From Aquilaria yunnanensis (taxonomy: Eukaryota; Streptophyta; Magnoliopsida; Malvales; Thymelaeaceae), in contig CM077598.1 in the NCBI GenBank assembly GCA_039654915.1, forward strand, positions 73,932,041 to 73,996,040: 64,000 bases of DNA. Reading direction: 5' to 3'. Shown piece after piece: positions 33,510 to 43,416 of the stretch. The translations under genes and the position numbers were made by a program. Each line of letters begins with the position of its first letter. The stretch's first letter is position 1. Below the pieces are notes generated by a model that worked only from the letters and a program-made list of their open reading frames with translations, ran no database searches and was not told the DNA's origin.

Positions 33510-36500
33510 TTAGGCGTAGAATTTTTTCAAGGCATCTGAATGCCAAGTGTTTTTCAATTCTACGCCTTCGGCGTCGCCAAGCTTGTACACGCCTTTTCGT
33601 ACTTCGGCGAGAACCAGATAAGGTCCTTCCCAATTTGCGCGAAGTACTCCGTGAGATGGCCTTCGGGGTGCGAAGTCGGCCTTTCGGAGAACGAGGTCTC
33701 CTTTTTTGATTTCTTTTGGCCTGGCTTTTAAGTTGATAGCCGCGGCCACTCTTTGCTGGAAAGCTTTTCTTCTCAGCTCGGCTATTTCTCTGTGTTCGGC
33801 CACAAGGTCGAGCTTAGTTCTCAGACCGAGGTCGTTTCCGCCTTCATCAAATACTTGCACCCGTATTGAAGGCTGAACTATCTCTATTGGGATAATGGCC
33901 TCTGTTCCGAAGACGAGTGAGAAGGGAGTTTCCCCTGTGGCTCTTCGTGGCGTCGTTCGGTAGCTCCACAATACACTTTGGAGTTCTCCTGGCCATTTCC
34001 CCTTGGCTTCCCCAAGTCTCTTTTTCAAGCCGTCTTTTATGGTCCTGTTTGATACTTCCACCTGCCCATTGCTTTGGGGGTGAGCTACTGGGGCGAAGTG
34101 CATCTTTATCCCGAGGTCGCTGATGAATTCCTGGAATCCTTTGTCTATGAACTGGGATCCATTATCAGCTACTAGTACCCTCGGTATGCCAAATCTGCAT
34201 ACGATGTTTTTCCACACGAACTTCTGCACTTCTTTTGCCGAGATAGTCGCTAGTGGTTCTGCCTCTACCCACTTTGAGAAATAGTCCACTGCTACCACGC
34301 AGAATTTCACGCCTCCGGGCGCTGTGGGGAGTGGCCCAATAAGGTCTATACCCCAGACTGCGAAGGGCCAAGGATAGTCTGCCGACGTTACCATTTCCGA
34401 GGGTATCCTCTGGATTTTTGCATGTCTCTGGCAACTACCGCACTTCTGGACGAACTGTCTTGCGTCCTTTCTCAGGGTAGGCCAGAAGTATCCTTGGCGG
34501 AGTATCACTGCTGCAAGGGCATCAGTTCCAACGTGCGAGCCGCACATGCCTTCGTGGACTTCTTCGAGGACCATCTCAGTATCCTCTTCGCCCACACATC
34601 TCTGCAGCGGATTTGCATATCCTTGCCGATATAACTCTTCACCAATCAGGAAGAATCTTCCGGCACGTCTTCGCAGTCTTGCAGCATTGCCGGCGTCTTC
34701 GGGAAGCTCATTCTCTGCGAGGTATCTCTTTATGGGGTCCTTCCACCCCATTCCCGAGGTCGTTACGCTTAGCACGGAGATGCTTGGATGGTCTAGCACC
34801 TCGGTGTATGTTTTGGACTTTGCTAAGCAATCTGCCTCAGTGTTATTCCGCCGGGGTACATTTTCGATCCGTACGGCGTCAAACTCTTGGATGAGATTTC
34901 TTACCAGCTCGTGGTATTTTGCCAAGATGGGGTCCTTCGCCCCATAATCTCCTGCCGTCTGCCGAACTACCAGCTGGGAATCGCTGTGAGCCCTTAAGCT
35001 TCTCACGCCAATCTTTCTGGCCAAGCGTAATCCCGCTATGAGGGCTTCATACTCAGCCACATTATTGGTGACGTTGAAGCTGAACTTGATAGCCTTCATC
35101 ACCTCTAGGCCTTCGGGTCCTCTGATAACTATTCCAGCTCCCTGGTGTTCGGACCCCGAGGCTCCGTCAACATGCAAGGTCCATTCTGGCTCCCCTTCTT
35201 TCGGATCTGAGTGGTTCTCCTCAGTGGTGGGTATTTCGGCGATAAAATCTGCCAATGCTTGGGCTTTTATGGCCTTTCGAGGCTCATACGTGATTTCGTG
35301 TTCGCCAAGCTCTATGCACCACTTGGAGAGCCTTCCCGAATGATCAACTCTCTTCATGACATCCCGTAGTGGTAGACTACTTCGGACGATGATGGGGTGA
35401 GCCTGGAAATATGGTCGTAGTCTTCTTCCTGCAAGCACCAAGGCGTATATAGCTTTTTGAAGCAAAGGGTACCTGACTTCGGCGCCATGCAGGGACTTGC
35501 TGACATAGTAGACCGGCCATTGTTTCGGCCCTTCTTCCTTTATCAGGACCGAGCTCACGGCCTTTTCTGTGACGGCGAGGTATAGTACGAGGGGTTCTCC
35601 CTCCCGAGGTTGCCGCAGAGTCGGCAGGCTGGCCAGGTAGACTTTGAGTTCTTCCCAGGCCTTTTGGCAATCTCCTTCCCAGAGATGATTGTTTCTTCCG
35701 AGGTCGCCTTCCATCTTTGCTGCCTTTGTGAGGACTTTGAAGAAAGGTCGACACCTATCTCCGTACCTGGAAATAAACCTGCTCAGAGAGGTTATTCTTC
35801 CGGTTAGTCTCTGCACGTCTTTCACTGTGGCAGGAGTTCGGAACTCAAGCAGAGCCTTAATCTTCTCAGGATTGGCGTCGATGCCTCTTTCGGATACCAT
35901 GTACCCAAGGAATTTTCCCGACGTCACCCCGAACATACACTTCTCGGGGTTAAGGCGAATCCCGAAGGCTCTGAGCTTTTGGAAGGTTTCCTCCAAATCT
36001 GCAACGTGGTAGCCGGGCAGCTTGCTTTTTACTATCATATCGTCAACATATACTTCCATGTTTCTCCCCATTTGGTCTTTAAAGACCTTGTTCATCAGTC
36101 TCTGGTAGGTGGCTCCTGCATTTTTCAGCCCGAAGGGCATTCTTATATAGCAGTACGTTCCTCCCTCGGTGATGAAGGCAGTTTTCTCTTCATCTTCCGG
36201 GTCCATCCTTATCTGATGGTAGCCGCTGAAGGCATCTAGGAAGCTCAGGAGCCCGTATTCGGCCGTTGAATCTACCAGTTGATCTATTGGCGGGAGGGGA
36301 AATGAGTCTTTCGGGCAAGCATCGTTCAAGTTTCTGAAATCAATGCACATCCGGAGTTTGCTGCTACCTTCTTTTGTGGCGATGACCACGTTGCTTAACC
36401 ATTCGGGGTATTTGACCTCCCTGATAACTTCAGCATCCAATAGGCGCTGGACTTCGGTTTTCACAAAGTTGCTTTTGTGGGCTGAGATGCTTCGTTTCTT

Positions 36501-39008
36501 TTGCCTGACAGGTTTTGCTTCCGGGCTTACTTTGAGGCTGTGCTGTATTATGCCAGGGTTCACTCCTGGCATGTCTTTCGGCGAGTAGGCAAACAGATCT
36601 TTATTTTTTAGCAGAAAGTATACAAGATTTTCCTTATCACCTTTGGCCAAGCTCTTCCCTATTCGGGTAGATTGTCCTGGGACAAGATCTACTGCTTCCG
36701 TTTCTGCTTCTGGGGGATCTCCTTCTTTGCCTTTCTCCTGCGCCTTTGCCTCCACCGTTTGTGTAGAGCTGTTTACCGGATCCTTTCGTGTTTTTACAAA
36801 CACCTTTCTTACCTCGGCTTGGTCGATGAAGACCTCTGCATCTCCATCCTTGGTGGCGAATGTGACAGTCAAGTACTTCACATCGGGGCGAATGTGCAGG
36901 TTCCCCTGAGTCTGCCTTCCAAGGATGGCGTTGTACGAAGACGGGACATCCATGACGATGAATCTTGTCATTGTGGACGCGTACAACTCAGCTGCTCCGT
37001 CTACCGAAGTGCCTTTCATCATCAAAGGGAGGTCGATCCATCCGAGGACGGGTAGTTCGGATGGCCCAACGCCGAAGGTGGGCGTGGTGACAGGTTTCAG
37101 CTCGCTGCTGGTGATGCCCAGGCTCGGCAGTAAGTGCGAGAATAGGACGTCAGCATTTGAGCCATCATCAAGCAACACTCTCTTGACGTCCCAGTTCCCT
37201 ATTCTCGCCATTATCAGCAGCGGGTCGTCGTGGGGGAAGACGACAGTGGAGCCATCTTTGCGAGCCAATTTCTTTGATGGACTTTGATACTCCATAACAG
37301 CAATTTCTCTGGCCTTCCGCTTTCTTTCCGAGGATGGGAGCCCCGTGGTGATGGTTTGGATGACCCCTACTGGAGGTGGAAGGCGCCTTTTTGGACTTCT
37401 GTTTCTCCGCCTGTCGGAGTCATAGTCCTCGTTTTCGGCCCTCTCTTCCTCCTCTTTTCTGCCTTTAGGGGAGGGCATCCGCAGATACTTGCGAAGTTGG
37501 CCCTGTTTGATCAGCGACTCTATGTACTTCTTCAGCTGGAAGCAGTCTTCGGTGTCATGACCGTGGTCGCGATGAAACTGGCAGAACTTCTTGGCATTCT
37601 TCTTATTATCGGCGGCCATGGCCTTTGGCCGCCGAATCTGCGTCCCTTGCCTTTCCAGCGCCATGAGAATGTTGGTCCGTGTCGTGCTCAAGGGTGTGAA
37701 ACTTTGAGGTTTCTTTCCTCGCATTCGCCGTGGTCGACCTGTGTGTTCAGAAAGATACCGAGCTTGCTGGCTGGACCCTTCGGCGCGGTGATGATCAGAC
37801 TTCGGCCCCGCCATCCTCAATTCCTCGGCTGTCATGTGCTGCTCTGCCCTTCGGTAAAATTCTCCGAGGGTCTCCGGGGGGTCCTTTGAGAACTCGTAGA
37901 ACAGCTGTGAGTCACGCCGAAGGCCCCGTGTCATAGCGAGGATGCGGATTTCGGGCCGGAAGTCCGGGACGCTGAGTGCTTCCCTGTTGAATCGTTCGAC
38001 ATAGTCTCGGATCGTCTCTCCGTTTCTCTGCTCTATGTCGAACATCTGTACAGGCATTTTGGCCGTCGGCCTGCTCCCAATGAACTGCTGGGTGAAGGCT
38101 GTGGACAACTCCTGAAACTCAGTGATAGTCCCTGGGGGCAACGAATTGTACCATGCTGTTGCTGGGCCCGTGAGGGTGACTTCAAAGCATTTGCACATGG
38201 TAGCGTCATCAGCTCCGTGCATTATCATGCTCCGCCTGTACTTCGTCAGATGGGCCTGTGGATCAGTCCGGCCATCATAGATCTCCAGCCTAGGCACTCT
38301 GAAGTCGCCTGGCATAGCTGCCTCAACGACGGTGCGAATAAACGGGGAGCCATCTTCGCATAACGCCCCCGACAGCCTGTCCCAAACGGGTTTTCTGGTC
38401 ACTTGCTTTTCCACTCTGTCCAGCCGTGCCAATATCCTTTCCATAAGCGCAGTGGCGCTAGGACCATTTTCGCGGGAGGGTGATCGACGACGCCTTTTCG
38501 GGGAGCGAGTTCGGCGCGGAGGGGTCAGGGCCCTCACCTCAGGCGACGAACTGCTTCGCTGTGAGACTCTCGGTCGCTTGGACCCGGTTTGTCCCACAGG
38601 CCGTTTCCCGAGGGCTATATCTTCTGTGGATGATTCTCCGCGAGGATCTCCACTTTCTGAACTGCGGTGTGTAGACTTGGGGCTTCTCTCCCGATGGCGT
38701 GTTGATGAGGAGGGTTTCTGGGCCTGCGACTGCTGTGGCCATCTTCGGTCGATCTGCTGAGTCATTTCAGCAACGACCGAGCGCTGAAAGTCCCTCAAGA
38801 AGCTCATGGTGATTACCAGAGGGCGGTCCTCCTCGGGCGTAGAAGTCTCTGGGAGTGTCTGCTCAGCAGCCGGTTGTATCTCAGGCGCGGACGAGGACCT
38901 TGGGAGTCCCTTGTCCTTAGAACGCCGAGTCTCAACGACGGCAATCTGCGAGCGGGTTCCCACAGACGGCGCCAAATGATGGCCCAGGGCCTCATCGTTG
39001 TGAGTCAT
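33510..39008 (-). CDS. gag-pol: gag-pol polyprotein of element C, intact, 1832 codons
   Basis: One frame with no stop. Approximate residues: N-terminus 1-20 coded across LTR end and primer site (GHHLAPSVGT); Arg/Ser-rich stretch 90-180; gag core about 235-400 ('YDGRTDPQAHLTKYRRSM'); zinc knuckle [14 protein letters not shown] about 475-488; protease DDGSNADVLF about 610-620; RT with 'LRMCIDFRNLNDACPKD', 'MPFGLKNAGATYQ' and YVDDMIV near 990. The gypsy RNase H that follows has lost its catalytic acids (AVTEKAV, QKAIYAL, VRSSL). A second RNase H has Asp (VDGASGS, near 1279), Glu (VAEYEAL), Asp (HSDSQL) and Asp (TEADCL). Integrase has a CGSC zinc part, 'WGIDLIGP', 'VADNGSQF' and 'NGQVEVSN', giving D-D-35-E near 1616-1652. 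The C-terminus shows no chromodomain. Single-frame gag-pol implies processing by the protease. Confidence 0.96.
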   Translation of the reverse strand: MTHNDEALGHHLAPSVGTRSQIAVVETRRSKDKGLPRSSSAPEIQPAAEQTLPETSTPEEDRPLVITMSFLRDFQRSVVAEMTQQIDRRWPQQSQAQKPSSSTRHRERSPKSTHRSSESGDPRGESSTEDIALGKRPVGQTGSKRPRVSQRSSSSPEVRALTPPRRTRSPKRRRRSPSRENGPSATALMERILARLDRVEKQVTRKPVWDRLSGALCEDGSPFIRTVVEAAMPGDFRVPRLEIYDGRTDPQAHLTKYRRSMIMHGADDATMCKCFEVTLTGPATAWYNSLPPGTITEFQELSTAFTQQFIGSRPTAKMPVQMFDIEQRNGETIRDYVERFNREALSVPDFRPEIRILAMTRGLRRDSQLFYEFSKDPPETLGEFYRRAEQHMTAEELRMAGPKSDHHRAEGSSQQARYLSEHTGRPRRMRGKKPQSFTPLSTTRTNILMALERQGTQIRRPKAMAADNKKNAKKFCQFHRDHGHDTEDCFQLKKYIESLIKQGQLRKYLRMPSPKGRKEEEERAENEDYDSDRRRNRSPKRRLPPPVGVIQTITTGLPSSERKRKAREIAVMEYQSPSKKLARKDGSTVVFPHDDPLLIMARIGNWDVKRVLLDDGSNADVLFSHLLPSLGITSSELKPVTTPTFGVGPSELPVLGWIDLPLMMKGTSVDGAAELYASTMTRFIVMDVPSSYNAILGRQTQGNLHIRPDVKYLTVTFATKDGDAEVFIDQAEVRKVFVKTRKDPVNSSTQTVEAKAQEKGKEGDPPEAETEAVDLVPGQSTRIGKSLAKGDKENLVYFLLKNKDLFAYSPKDMPGVNPGIIQHSLKVSPEAKPVRQKKRSISAHKSNFVKTEVQRLLDAEVIREVKYPEWLSNVVIATKEGSSKLRMCIDFRNLNDACPKDSFPLPPIDQLVDSTAEYGLLSFLDAFSGYHQIRMDPEDEEKTAFITEGGTYCYIRMPFGLKNAGATYQRLMNKVFKDQMGRNMEVYVDDMIVKSKLPGYHVADLEETFQKLRAFGIRLNPEKCMFGVTSGKFLGYMVSERGIDANPEKIKALLEFRTPATVKDVQRLTGRITSLSRFISRYGDRCRPFFKVLTKAAKMEGDLGRNNHLWEGDCQKAWEELKVYLASLPTLRQPREGEPLVLYLAVTEKAVSSVLIKEEGPKQWPVYYVSKSLHGAEVRYPLLQKAIYALVLAGRRLRPYFQAHPIIVRSSLPLRDVMKRVDHSGRLSKWCIELGEHEITYEPRKAIKAQALADFIAEIPTTEENHSDPKEGEPEWTLHVDGASGSEHQGAGIVIRGPEGLEVMKAIKFSFNVTNNVAEYEALIAGLRLARKIGVRSLRAHSDSQLVVRQTAGDYGAKDPILAKYHELVRNLIQEFDAVRIENVPRRNNTEADCLAKSKTYTEVLDHPSISVLSVTTSGMGWKDPIKRYLAENELPEDAGNAARLRRRAGRFFLIGEELYRQGYANPLQRCVGEEDTEMVLEEVHEGMCGSHVGTDALAAVILRQGYFWPTLRKDARQFVQKCGSCQRHAKIQRIPSEMVTSADYPWPFAVWGIDLIGPLPTAPGGVKFCVVAVDYFSKWVEAEPLATISAKEVQKFVWKNIVCRFGIPRVLVADNGSQFIDKGFQEFISDLGIKMHFAPVAHPQSNGQVEVSNRTIKDGLKKRLGEAKGKWPGELQSVLWSYRTTPRRATGETPFSLVFGTEAIIPIEIVQPSIRVQVFDEGGNDLGLRTKLDLVAEHREIAELRRKAFQQRVAAAINLKARPKEIKKGDLVLRKADFAPRRPSHGVLRANWEGPYLVLAEVRKGVYKLGDAEGVELKNTWHSDALKKFYA
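38954..38976 (-). promoter_or_regulatory. Primer binding site of element C
   Basis: TGGCGCCGTCTGTGGGAA on the minus strand, two bases after the 5' LTR. It also codes for LAPSVGT in the gag frame. Confidence 0.85.
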
Positions 39009-39844
39009 GATGACTGTTGAGGAGACTTCTAGGAGGAAGAACGCCTGGAAGGTGGATCGCCTCTAGGAGAGTACCTGGAAAACTGGGAAACAGGGTTAGG
39101 AGGCCCCCGGAGTGTTTTTCCGGGGGGGGAGCCTCCGACGCCCAAGTCAGTGGTGGCCGGCAGAAGGAGAAAGTCACTAGCTCAAAAAGAAAGGCAGAAA
39201 AGTCTCGCCTGGTCTTTTCTCAGAGTATGGGAGCTGTATCTCCGGCCTGCCAACCTCCTGTCAAGTATTTATTTCCTGTATATATAGGAATACCTAGCCC
39301 GTTCAGATCATGACACGTGTGCGGTCGGATGCTCCTGAACGTCTGGGCGTAGGGGACAGATAGTTGGTAACTAGATGGCCTCGAGCCTTGTGCTGAGACG
39401 GGCCATGATATGATTCTGATGGCGTCTGCGCGTCAGGGCGACTTTTTACGTCTGTGGTGGGACGTGTCAGAGGCTTCCTTAAATGCTTCCTTAAATGCGC
39501 CTGCCGTACTCCCGAGGTCCCTGGGCGAGGTCGTCCTCTAGTTCGGACAGAGCCTCTTCGGGAAGCCTACCCTCAGTTTGGGGGTTCCCAGTTCCAGGGG
39601 GTTCCGCCTTCGGGGATATCATATTTGGGCAGCAATGTTCTGGTGCCACTTTTCCGAAGGCGCGTTGTTCACAACCTTGGGGGGCGAATGGAGTCCTCAA
39701 GTTTTACTGGCGTGCCGAGGCTCGGAGCTCTCAGGCTATCTCCCGAGGTGCATGATTCCACCTATTCCCGGGAAGTGCCAGTTCTTCCGGCCGTTGTTGT
39801 GGCAGGGTATTCGGCCAGATTGAGGCGACAGCCTTTGGCTATCA
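38977..39844 (-). repeat. 5' LTR of element C
   Basis: 868 bp. TATATATA at 39279-39286 is the likely TATA box. A GC hairpin (CCCCCGGA/TCCGGGGG) lies at 39104-39126. The gag ATG at 39008 is 32 nt inside the LTR. Confidence 0.96.
39279..39286 (-). promoter_or_regulatory. TATA box in the 5' LTR of element C
   Basis: TATATATA, matching the position of the TATA motif in the D 5' LTR; about 270 bases upstream of the gag ATG. Confidence 0.6.
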
Positions 39845-39849
39845 AGTAC
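39845..39849. repeat. Target site duplication AGTAC, right copy (element C)
   Basis: Matches 28690-28694; element B resumes here. Confidence 0.93.
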
Positions 39850-42800
39850 CTTTTGTGGCGACTTACCCTTAACCTTCTTAGGTAGCTACTTACACTTACC
39901 ACCTTAGGGTTCCTTGGCCACTTTAGGCACAAAAACCTTACATTCTTCGGGTGTTCTTGGGTGTTTTACAAACTACCCTACTCTTCTACACTTGACTCCT
40001 CTAGGTAATCACTAACATGCTGTGTCCTTGACTACTCTTTAGTCACTTAGCCAATCTTGGCCCTTAATTCTTAAGACACCGTTAGCATGTTCTTCACTCT
40101 TTGATACCTAGGAGTCAATCTTTAATTAACTTGGCCTTCTTTGACGATGGGGTGATCTAGGGCATTACAGCTTTTTCTTAGGTCTCCTCAAATTACTAGA
40201 GACCAACTCTTAGCACCACTAATTAACTTACTTAGGTGCCTGAAATACCCCATACTGCCCCCAAAGTATTACTACTGTAACCCTTAGGCCTTAGCTTAAT
40301 TACTTCACCACTTTAGGTGTACACTTGGCATTACATTCTCTTAGGCTCCATGGTACTTCTCAACTTTCTTAGGAAGCCTTTTGGGACCCTTGAAACTCAA
40401 CCTTTCCTGGTCCTCTCTTAGTCCCTACTCTTGGATACACATTGTGTCCCACATCTTAAGCCACACCCTTGGCCTTCTTAGAAAACTTAATCTGCTTGAT
40501 TCCAACTTAGCATTTGGCACTTGCCTTCATGCTTACCTTGGTTTCTTATGGAATCAAAAGGTCTTTCTTAACACCCTAAACCCAATGGGTTTACACAACT
40601 CAATTGCTAACCATGAGTGCTCCCTACGCATAATTGTGTTTGAAAGAGATTTATAACTCTTACACCTTACTTAGGCCACTTTGGTACCCAAACTTTTCTT
40701 CCTTAGACACACACATTCTTAGGTCGATACCTCACTAGCCCATTCTTATGCACTAACCACCATGACTACTTAGTGTGACATACACACCCATAGCCCACAG
40801 TGTGTGCACCCTTAGGCTTAACTGAGGCCCACAACCTCCTTACGCCTGAGGAAGTCTTACTTGGCACCCTTAAAGCCCATAAATCACTTAAGCTCTCAAA
40901 GTCTCTTTGGACTCTAAGATTTAATAGAGCTTTCAGTATAACTCAACCTCATGGGTTCTTGGTAATTCAAGGTTACTATTTAGCAACTCAACTTTGGGAC
41001 TCGATAAGTAGTTCCAACTACCTTAGCCTCAAAAACATTACCTTGGGGTTTTTGGTTGTTTTCTTAGCTACCTACTATTCAAGAGTCTCTCTTGGTCATT
41101 AGCTAACCACACCTAGACTCTTAAACTACTTAGGTAACTTCTTACCCCTTAAGGAAATAAAGAATCCCATAAATTCTCAGACTTGGTGAGTTAACTAAAT
41201 TTTTTTCCAACAACCTTCACTACACCAATGCCAAAAACTTCTTGAATTACTCAAGACCCTTCACTAGCAGGGTACACTCCGGACCTTAGGGTTCTTTCTC
41301 TCACGAACCCTCAGATTAACTTAGGTCCGCACCCTTGCCCTTTAGCTTCAAGTTTCCTTAATTTCCTTAACTTCACGAACAATGTCCACTATCTAGGATA
41401 AATAAACTCCTAGACACTCAAGAACACTGTTCAATTCACCTTTTTCACTTTTTGAGCGGCTCTTAGGTCAACGAAGACCACAACAAAGTGCTACACAAAA
41501 GTCTACTTCCTGGAGTTCATCCTGTCTCCCTGGTGTTCTTATCAGTTATAGGTTCGGGTTCCAAAGCCCCTTAGGACAACTTCTTTTTTTTACTTACTTA
41601 AGTTGTCCTTAAAGTCACTTGGCTAATGGTGCTTTCATGGTTCTGTCTTACACTCCCATTTCTGGGTTGTACCTTCTCAGGGATCCAAATGTTACTCCTT
41701 CGGTCTTTAAGGCTCAGATTACCTCTTGGACCTCTACCAACTTACCACAAAACAATGGACTCCCTTTTAAAGGAACCGCACCCTTAAAGACAACTTCTCA
41801 TAAAAACTGTGAGTTCTTAGGGCACCACTTACTCTTCTTCACTCGCAACTTCAGGTTCTTAAAAAAAAAATAACGCTTGGCTTTAAAAGCCCTTCTTACC
41901 TTAGTTGCGGGTGCTTGGAGAATCCAATCTCTCTTTACTTGGTAACCCTTTGTAACTAGTGCACGACACCTCTCAGAAATGGGACCAGTCATAACCGTCC
42001 TAGAGTTGTCCTTCCTTAAACTGTCCCTATAGTGCACAAAACACTCCTTACACCATAGGTACAAATTTGATCAACTTAAGGCTCAACTCATAGCACTACT
42101 TACTGACTCTTCTATGCAAACCACCCTTGCCCCTAGAACACCTCTAAGGGTCACTTATGACTGGCACAGTTAAATCAGTCCTTATGCCCTTTGACCGATC
42201 CTATTCCTAAGCAATGCACACTAAAAACAAACCACAAACACAACTCACTGCATAAATGCTACCCTTAAGCTTCTAGGTAAAACCTCAACTACTTTAAGGG
42301 TCAAAACAAAACTGGTCCTTCACAGGCCCTTATGGGTTCAAATACCCACACTTCACCACAATCTTAATTTTCTAGGCAGGCTAGTCACAACCACAGACAT
42401 AGCAGTTTAAACAAGAAAAATTACTTACTACTATGCTGTAATCTTAAAGGTACCTCTTTCTTTGTTGTCAACTCCTTGACCAATCAATTGGTCCAAACAA
42501 AACTGCTTGATTGCTTACAAGTACTGGCGATGCTTCCCCGGTGATTGAGGCATTCTTTACTGTAGCCTTGCTCAGGCTTCGGCCTTGAGAATATTCAGAC
42601 CTTTGTGCTTTGTCTCCCTTAATTCCATGCACTTTACTCATAGCCCCACTTCTAACTTATGTTGTTCTTTCTTGAGTTCCATGGACTCCACATGAACTAA
42701 CTCTTTCATGAACTTAACTTCGACCTCAACTTACCTCGGGGTGGAGATGTTACTCTCTTGGCCCGGGTGCACACGTGATTCTAGTACACCGTAGCCCTTA

Positions 42801-43398
42801 CCCCATGGTCTATTACTCTTTTGGTATCCATGTCACCCTTAGGTAATGATGACTCACTTGGCCTCAGTGCACCTTTAATAACTTAGGTAATGATGACTCA
42901 CTTGGCCTCAGTGCACCTTTAATAACTTAGTGCTCCTAGGCCCTTGCCTTTGGGCTTTTCAATAACTCGTCGAACTTTGCTATTGTCCACATAGCTGTGC
43001 ATATCTCCTTGACCTTGGTCCTGCCCTTAGGGTAGGGATTTCTCCCTTGGTCTCAGTGTACTGGTAGGACTTAGCACACTTCAACCCTTACCCCTTAGAC
43101 ATGACCCATGACCTCCGTTCCTTAGAGATTCAGAAACGCTCCTTGGGCTACTTACGCTAAAGTGCAACTGGGACTGTACCGCCAAATCAGCACTTTCCTA
43201 TGGCTAATTCCATAAAGCCACTTAGACCTTTGTTCGGTCCCTTGCCTCAATTTCCAGAACCTTACCGGGTATCCGCCCATATACCTGCAACCAAAGCCAG
43301 ACAACAACTCCAAGAATACTTATAAGCAGTACTAACCATACCTAGCACAAGGACACACTTGGATCTTAGTGACCTATTGCCTCTACTAAGACCATTGG
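39850..43398 (-). other. Internal region of element B, 5' part (no coding seen)
   Basis: About 3.5 kb of AT-rich sequence, stop-filled on both strands. The longest frames (for example 40381-40656, 40800-41102 and 41798-42064) carry no gag, protease, RT, RNase H or integrase motif. It holds a 44-base tandem duplication (42841-42928) and looser repeats of 'cttggcctcagtgca'-like words between about 42740 and 43100. Otherwise I see nothing in it. Confidence 0.65.
42841..42928. repeat. Perfect 44-base tandem duplication in element B
   Basis: The unit starting 'aggtaatgatgactcacttg' occurs at 42841-42884 and again, unchanged, at 42885-42928. Confidence 0.95.
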
Positions 43399-43413
43399 CC
43401 TGCTCTGATACCA
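43399..43413 (-). promoter_or_regulatory. Primer binding site of element B (Met type)
   Basis: TGGTATCAGAGCAGG on the minus strand, three bases after the 5' LTR. The first 12 bases are the standard plant initiator tRNA-Met primer site. Confidence 0.88.
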
Positions 43414-43416
43414 AAC

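Larger units (their letters stand above)
28695..39844 (-). mobile_element. Element C: complete, apparently intact Tat-lineage Ty3/gypsy, minus strand
   Basis: 11150 bp. The LTRs are both 868 bp and differ at three sites that I can find (28927/39209, 29297/39579, 29494/39776), all transitions. Primer site, polypurine tract and 5-bp AGTAC duplication are present. Gag-pol is one open frame of 1832 codons (39008-33510), and the antisense gene can be spliced into one 708-residue frame (30403-32751). The youngest Tat copy here, and the reference for reading the broken copies A, D, E and F. Lineage call: the primer site, the RNase H duplication and the antisense gene are hallmarks of the Tat group. 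Confidence 0.96.

Noticed and set aside
35038..37889. Long + strand frames opposite gag-pol of C (and the equivalents opposite D, A and F)
   Set aside because: They mirror the conserved gag-pol frame, recur wherever that sequence recurs, and have no start context or motif of their own.
40381..41102. Host gene or retrotransposon gene in the interior of element B
   Set aside because: Frames are short, no motif of gag, protease, RT or integrase is present, and base composition is uniform with the rest of the interior.
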